Positions 60,145 to 64,000 of a DNA stretch of 64,000 nt are shown here, piece after piece. The stretch covers positions 8,039,001 through 8,103,000 of the forward strand of contig NZ_CP117866.1 of assembly GCF_028736035.1 (NCBI RefSeq), in the 5' to 3' direction. Numbering within the stretch: the first letter of the stretch is position 1; every line of letters starts with the position of its first letter. The notes beneath the pieces are model-generated. The model saw only the letters and a program-made list of their open reading frames with translations, was not told the origin of the DNA and did no database searches. Position numbers and translations under genes: made by a program. Source of the DNA: Streptomyces sp. T12 (lineage in GTDB: Bacteria > Actinomycetota > Actinomycetes > Streptomycetales > Streptomycetaceae).

Positions 60145-61113
60145 ATGTCCTGGGCGCAGCACGAACCTGGAAGGGAGAGGCGTCACATCGTGGTCACCGG
60201 TGGGGCGGGATTCCTCGGCTCCCATCTGTGCGAGCGACTCCTCGAACGCGGATACGAGGTGACGTGCATGGATAATTTCAGTACCGGCTCCATGGAGAAC
60301 CTATCCCGCTGCCTTGAGGACCCGCATTTTACGTTGCTCGAAATGGACGTCACGGAAAAAGTCTGGTGTCACGCTCCTGTGACCGCAGTGGCTCATCTCG
60401 CCTGTCCGGCAAGCCCCCAGGACTATCTGAGACTTCCGCTGGAGACGCTCAGAGCCTGCTCACTCGGCACGCTCAACGCACTCACCTTTGCACAGGAGAA
60501 GGGCGCGCGATTCCTGTACGCGTCCACAAGTGAGACGTATGGCGACCCGGAAGTGCATCCGCAGCCGGAGAATTACTGGGGTCGTGTGAATCCCGTGGGC
60601 CCGCGCTCCGTATACGACGAAGGAAAGCGCTTCGGCGAGTCGGCCACTATGACCTACCTGCGCTACCACGGCCTGTCCGCCGGCATCGTACGCATTTTCA
60701 ACACGTACGGTCCACGGATGCGCACGAACGATGGCCGTGCCGTTCCGGCCTTCGTCACCCAGGCGCTCAGGGGTGAGCGTCTGACGGTCTACGGCACGGG
60801 CACACAGACACGGTCCTTCTGCTATGTGGACGACTTGGTCACCGGTCTCGTTCACGCCCTCGAATCGGATCACGCGGGCCCGATCAACCTGGGTAATCCG
60901 ACCGAGGTGACCATCCTTGAGCTGGCGCGGCTGGTGGCCGACATCTCGGAGGCGGAAACCGAGATCAGCTACGGCCCGGCGATGCAAGACGATCCGGTGC
61001 GCCGTAAGCCTGATATCTCCTACGCACGTGAACTGCTCGGCTGGTCACCGACGGTGTCGCTTGAGGAAGGACTGCGGCGGACGATCGAGTGGTTCAAGGC
61101 CGCCGTACTGTGA
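60145..61113 (+). CDS. UDP-glucuronate decarboxylase-like NAD(P)-dependent sugar enzyme
   Basis: A 322-residue extended short-chain dehydrogenase. It has GGAGFLG at 19-25 for NAD, the catalytic triad in ASTSETYGDP (Thr/Ser near 128, Glu130) and YDEGK (Tyr157, Lys161). The UXS-like segments are NYWGRVNPVGPRSVYDEGKR, FNTYGPRM and GTQTRSFCYV. These fit UDP-glucuronate decarboxylase, which makes UDP-xylose, more than a plain epimerase. It would supply a pentose donor for the glycosyltransferase. The start is the ATG at 60145, since GGAGG at 60132-60136 fits it. A GTG at 60100 overlapping the LRR stop is possible. The stop is four bases from the convergent carbamoyltransferase stop. Confidence 0.8.
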   Translation: MSWAQHEPGRERRHIVVTGGAGFLGSHLCERLLERGYEVTCMDNFSTGSMENLSRCLEDPHFTLLEMDVTEKVWCHAPVTAVAHLACPASPQDYLRLPLETLRACSLGTLNALTFAQEKGARFLYASTSETYGDPEVHPQPENYWGRVNPVGPRSVYDEGKRFGESATMTYLRYHGLSAGIVRIFNTYGPRMRTNDGRAVPAFVTQALRGERLTVYGTGTQTRSFCYVDDLVTGLVHALESDHAGPINLGNPTEVTILELARLVADISEAETEISYGPAMQDDPVRRKPDISYARELLGWSPTVSLEEGLRRTIEWFKAAVL

Positions 61114-61117
61114 CCCT

Positions 61118-62854
61118 TCACGCCAAGGGCCGTCGGCTCGGATGCCGGTCCGGGAGCCGCCTACCCGGCTTTGTGAGCAGCAGATCGCCGATGTAGAGGT
61201 GATCGAGTTCGGTGTTCAGGAACGTCCTGACGGCGTCCGCAGGGGTCTCCACGATGGGCTCACCTGCGTCGTTGTACGAGGTGTTCAGCACCAGTGGCAC
61301 CTCAGTGAGCTCGGCGAAGCGCGAAATCAGCTCGTGATAGCGGGGGTTGACGTCTGACTCGACAGTCTGGACCCGGGCCGTACCGTCGACGTGGGTGATG
61401 GCCGGGACCTGCCTCCGGCGATGCTCCAGGACATCGGGGACGAGCAGCATGAACGGGCTGTCACCCCGCATGTCGAACCAGTCGTCCGCATCCTCTCTAA
61501 GGACCGAGGGCGCGAACGGCCGGAAAGGTTCGCGGTGTTTAACGACCTCGTTCAGGTAGTCGCGCATCTCGGGATGACGCGGATCGGCGAGTATGCTCCG
61601 GTGGCCGAGGGCCCGCGGCCCGATCTCCGAGCCGCCTTGGAACCAACCGACGACACGGTGCTGAGCCAGGAGGCCGGCGACCTCGGCGACCGTGGCCCGG
61701 CGCGACTCGACCCGCCCGCCGACCGCCTGCACGGCCTGCTCGATCTCCTGCTCTGGGTAGACACGGCCGGTCGAAGCCGAGCGCACAGGGTGTCGTTCGG
61801 TGCCGCCCGCGATCGCGTAGTAACCGTAGTAAGCGGCTCCGATGGCAGTGCCTGCGTCACCGCCCGGTGGCAGAAGGTAGACCTCGGCGAAAGGGCCCTC
61901 GGCGACGATGCGCTGGTTGGCCACGGAGTTTAGGGCGACCCCGCCGGTGAGGCAGAGCTTGCTGCGACCGGTCACCTCATAGGCGTACCGGGCGAGCTCC
62001 AGCAGCGCTTCCTCGGTCTCGGCCTGGACCTTGAAGGCGATGTCCTTGGTGAACTGGTGTCGCCAGGAGCCCTTCCGCCTGGCGTCGTAGCCGTCTCCCT
62101 GAGAGGCGGACCAGGCCTCCCATGCCTGCTCCATGTCCTCGGTTCGCACCACCACATCACCGGCCTTGACCGTGACCAGCCGCTGCCACTCGGGACGGGG
62201 GCGGCCGTACGGTGCCAGGCCCATGGTCTTGCCGGGCTCGGTGTAGCCGCCGCAGCCGAAGTCACCGTATTCGGGGTGTCCCCAGGGCGTGACGAAACCG
62301 AGCTTCGCGGAGAAGAAGCTGTAGAAGAGCCCGAGCCCCACGTCCTTCCAGCCCTCCGGCAGGGTCTCAGCGTGCACCCGTCGCAGCGAGGTCCCCTCGC
62401 CGTCGAAGATGGTGTGCTTCTCGGTGCGCCCCGCGCCCGGTACTGTGCTGCCCAGGCCGTCGACGACCAGGACCGCGGCTTCGTCGAACGGCGAGGCGAG
62501 GTACCCGGCGTAGGCGTGCGCGAGGTGATGTGACGGCATCGGCAGGCTGTGAATCTTGCTCTTGTCGCGTATCGGCAGCTCTTGCCGGAGGTGCTCCCGG
62601 GCGCCATCCTCCAGCGGCCGGTTGCCCACGACCATATCGAGGTCGTCGATGCCGATGCGGGCCGCGTCCAGGCAGTAAGTGATCGCCTTCATCGGCAGGG
62701 CCCTCGACAGCCTCTCGAAGTGGCCGTGGACGAGGTAGCCCTCGGAGTGCTTTGACCGGTCCAGCCGCTCTTCCTCCACCGCGGCCACGATCCGTGCGTC
62801 CTTTAGCAGGCAGGCGGCACGGTCGTGGCTCAGATTGACACCGAGTGTGTACAT
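61118..62854 (-). CDS. O-carbamoyltransferase (NodU/CmcH/TobZ family)
   Basis: A 578-residue enzyme. The N-terminal YrdC/TsaD-like half has the metal/carbamoyl-adenylate His cluster PSHHLAHAY (about 107-115), VVDGLGST and GGVALNSVANQRI. The C-terminal half carries the transferase part with GPRALGHRSI and LNTSYNDAGEPIVE. The family uses carbamoyl phosphate and ATP to carbamoylate a hydroxyl on a sugar or polyketide (as in NodU, TobZ, CmcH). The start is the ATG at 62852-62854 with a GGAGA site on the minus strand. It lies 42 bases after the acyl-CoA dehydrogenase homologue, so the two are probably co-transcribed. The product is presumably carbamoylated late. Confidence 0.9.
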   Translation of the reverse strand: MYTLGVNLSHDRAACLLKDARIVAAVEEERLDRSKHSEGYLVHGHFERLSRALPMKAITYCLDAARIGIDDLDMVVGNRPLEDGAREHLRQELPIRDKSKIHSLPMPSHHLAHAYAGYLASPFDEAAVLVVDGLGSTVPGAGRTEKHTIFDGEGTSLRRVHAETLPEGWKDVGLGLFYSFFSAKLGFVTPWGHPEYGDFGCGGYTEPGKTMGLAPYGRPRPEWQRLVTVKAGDVVVRTEDMEQAWEAWSASQGDGYDARRKGSWRHQFTKDIAFKVQAETEEALLELARYAYEVTGRSKLCLTGGVALNSVANQRIVAEGPFAEVYLLPPGGDAGTAIGAAYYGYYAIAGGTERHPVRSASTGRVYPEQEIEQAVQAVGGRVESRRATVAEVAGLLAQHRVVGWFQGGSEIGPRALGHRSILADPRHPEMRDYLNEVVKHREPFRPFAPSVLREDADDWFDMRGDSPFMLLVPDVLEHRRRQVPAITHVDGTARVQTVESDVNPRYHELISRFAELTEVPLVLNTSYNDAGEPIVETPADAVRTFLNTELDHLYIGDLLLTKPGRRLPDRHPSRRPLA

Positions 62855-62896
62855 GTAACGGTCTCCATCGGGTTGGCCTTCCAGCGTCGACTTCCG

Positions 62897-64000
62897 TCAT
62901 GCCAGGGACACTGCGGTGTCCACGAGGCTGAGTGCACCGTTGACGGTCCACAGACGGTCGTTCGCATAGTTCAGGCTGGCCGAGCGCAGGTCCCGCAGGT
63001 GTCGCTCGAGAGGCACGGGGGAGTCGGTGGAGTAACCGACGGACAGCCCGGCGAGATCCACCATGCGGTCCACCGCGCGGAAACACAGGTCCGACGCGGC
63101 CAGCTTCAGGGAATTCACATGAATCTGCGTCACCCCTGTGCTGAGGGAGCGAGCGGTGTCACGCAGTTCGACGATCTCGTCGGCCACCCGCAGCAAATAC
63201 GCGTGGACCAGCTCCAGGTCGAGGCGGATGCGGGCGAGCCGCTCCCGGACCAGGTCGGACGAGATGTCAGGGCCTCCGCCGCGCTGCGGGCTGCGCAGGT
63301 GTCGGAGGAGAGCACCGAACGCCTCCCGGGCGGCACCCAGCCAGCAGGCGGAGAGACCGAGGTGAGCAAGCGGGATGCTGCTTTCGGCCGCCACCACGTG
63401 GAACCCCGCAGCGTCTCCCACTACCTGGTGCCCAGGCACGGTGCCGGTGAGTCGGAGAGCGACGTTCTCCATGCCGCGCATTCCGAGCGTGTTCCAGTTA
63501 CGGGTGTGTTCAACGGTCACCTGGTCGCGGCCCACGTACACCAGTGAGACGGCGTGGTCCGGGGCATGTGGTGAGGCCCGCATCGTCAGCAGGAAACCAT
63601 CGGCGTGTGCCCCGCCGCTGACCACGGGAGCCTGTCTGTCCAGGTGGTAGCCGTCCGGTCGGGGGACCAGCGGCGAGCGGGCGGTGAGGAAGCTCCATCC
63701 CTTTACGGCCTCGGTGGTCACCGACGCCAAGTAGATGTCGCCGCGCGCGACGGAGGGAAGCACCCGCTCCTTGAGCGCCGGTGTGGCGTACCGGACCAGG
63801 GCGTCGACCTGCTGGCAGTGCATCACCCACACGGAGGCCGTGCTGAGACAGGCCCCGGCCAGTTGCTGGGCTGCCACCACCATGGCCCGGACATCCTGCT
63901 CCCAACCGCCGTACGAGGTGGGCACGAGGAACCCCAGCAGGCCCGAGTCGCGCAACACCTTTAGGCTGCGGGCGGGAAACGAGGCCTCCGCGTCAGCCTG
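62897..64000 (-). CDS. Acyl-CoA dehydrogenase-family protein, N-terminus outside window
   Basis: At least 367 residues in an open frame to the right edge. It begins in the dehydrogenase N-domain (SGLLGFLVPTSYGG) and includes YLASVTTEAVKG, RNWNTLGMRGMENVAL and LGLSACWLGAAREAFGAL. The C-terminus lacks the usual catalytic Glu region (the place normally holding YxGT/EG reads NYANDRLWTVNG), which suggests a divergent activity such as flavin-dependent oxidation of a carrier-bound or sugar substrate. It is transcribed with the carbamoyltransferase downstream. The true start lies beyond 64000. Acyl-CoA dehydrogenase homologues in biosynthetic clusters often make unusual extender units (general knowledge). 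Confidence 0.82.
   Translation of the reverse strand, partial: QADAEASFPARSLKVLRDSGLLGFLVPTSYGGWEQDVRAMVVAAQQLAGACLSTASVWVMHCQQVDALVRYATPALKERVLPSVARGDIYLASVTTEAVKGWSFLTARSPLVPRPDGYHLDRQAPVVSGGAHADGFLLTMRASPHAPDHAVSLVYVGRDQVTVEHTRNWNTLGMRGMENVALRLTGTVPGHQVVGDAAGFHVVAAESSIPLAHLGLSACWLGAAREAFGALLRHLRSPQRGGGPDISSDLVRERLARIRLDLELVHAYLLRVADEIVELRDTARSLSTGVTQIHVNSLKLAASDLCFRAVDRMVDLAGLSVGYSTDSPVPLERHLRDLRSASLNYANDRLWTVNGALSLVDTAVSLA

Overview
The window is high-GC actinobacterial DNA with the gene content and gene order of a Streptomyces chromosome core. It carries cutR/cutS, sepH, a topoisomerase IV A subunit, a Pat-type acetyltransferase with an N-terminal GNAT domain, actinobacterial small proteins (DUF4193, DUF3710, DUF3093, DUF3159, DUF5998, DUF6082), GTG and TTG starts, rare TTA codons and a c-di-AMP riboswitch before an M23 peptidase. 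From memory, positions 1-50345 follow the S. coelicolor region that contains cutRS, dut and kdpDE. This was not checked against a database.

Layout. 1-7500: the 3' end of an acetate-type Na+/solute symporter facing a CitB/CitA-type two-component system, an iron-box-controlled sucrase/ferredoxin-like protein, and a divergent pair of citrate synthase paralogues, one with an N-terminal helix-turn-helix. 7600-15700: small conserved proteins, a CobW-type GTPase, parC, and two M16 peptidase subunits. 15850-16810: c-di-AMP riboswitch and cell-wall M23 peptidase. 17000-27000: GntR/FCD regulator, ptsH, Pat-like acetyltransferase, DUF5998, a phosphodiesterase, thymidine kinase, VOC protein, rhodanese, sepH. 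27340-34585: lactone oxidase, MFS exporter, ferrochelatase, inositol phosphatase, a 57-residue protein, cutRS. 34990-38725: DUF4193, EcsC-like, DUF3093, thioesterase, dut and DUF3710. 38790-50345: alginate lyase, kdpDE without kdpFABC, OB-fold protein, DUF3159, two TrkA-type RCK proteins, a 32-codon membrane microprotein, a KimA-like K+ importer and a TRAM-domain RNA methyltransferase.

From about 50400 to the right edge the character changes. There is a paired heptamer repeat resembling a SARP operator, a decayed IS110-family transposase, then a tightly packed plus-strand operon (51467-61113): stand-alone adenylation enzyme, two ABC exporter half-subunits, stand-alone condensation-fold protein, glycosyltransferase, a protein made almost entirely of 15 leucine-rich repeats, and a UDP-glucuronate-decarboxylase-like enzyme. 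It converges with a minus-strand pair, an O-carbamoyltransferase and an acyl-CoA dehydrogenase homologue that runs off the window. Base composition drops locally (32 G/C in the 60 bases 59101-59160), and two genes contain TTA codons. This looks like the edge of a specialised-metabolite cluster for an aminoacylated, glycosylated and carbamoylated product. I do not recognise the product. No carrier protein, large NRPS/PKS gene or pathway regulator is visible inside the window.

Three themes link genes: potassium and c-di-AMP (riboswitch, KimA-like importer, RCK proteins, KdpDE), iron (iron box at the ferredoxin-like gene, possible second site at ferrochelatase), and many short tandem repeats in intergenic DNA (29-bp, 14-bp, 20-bp and 9-bp periods).
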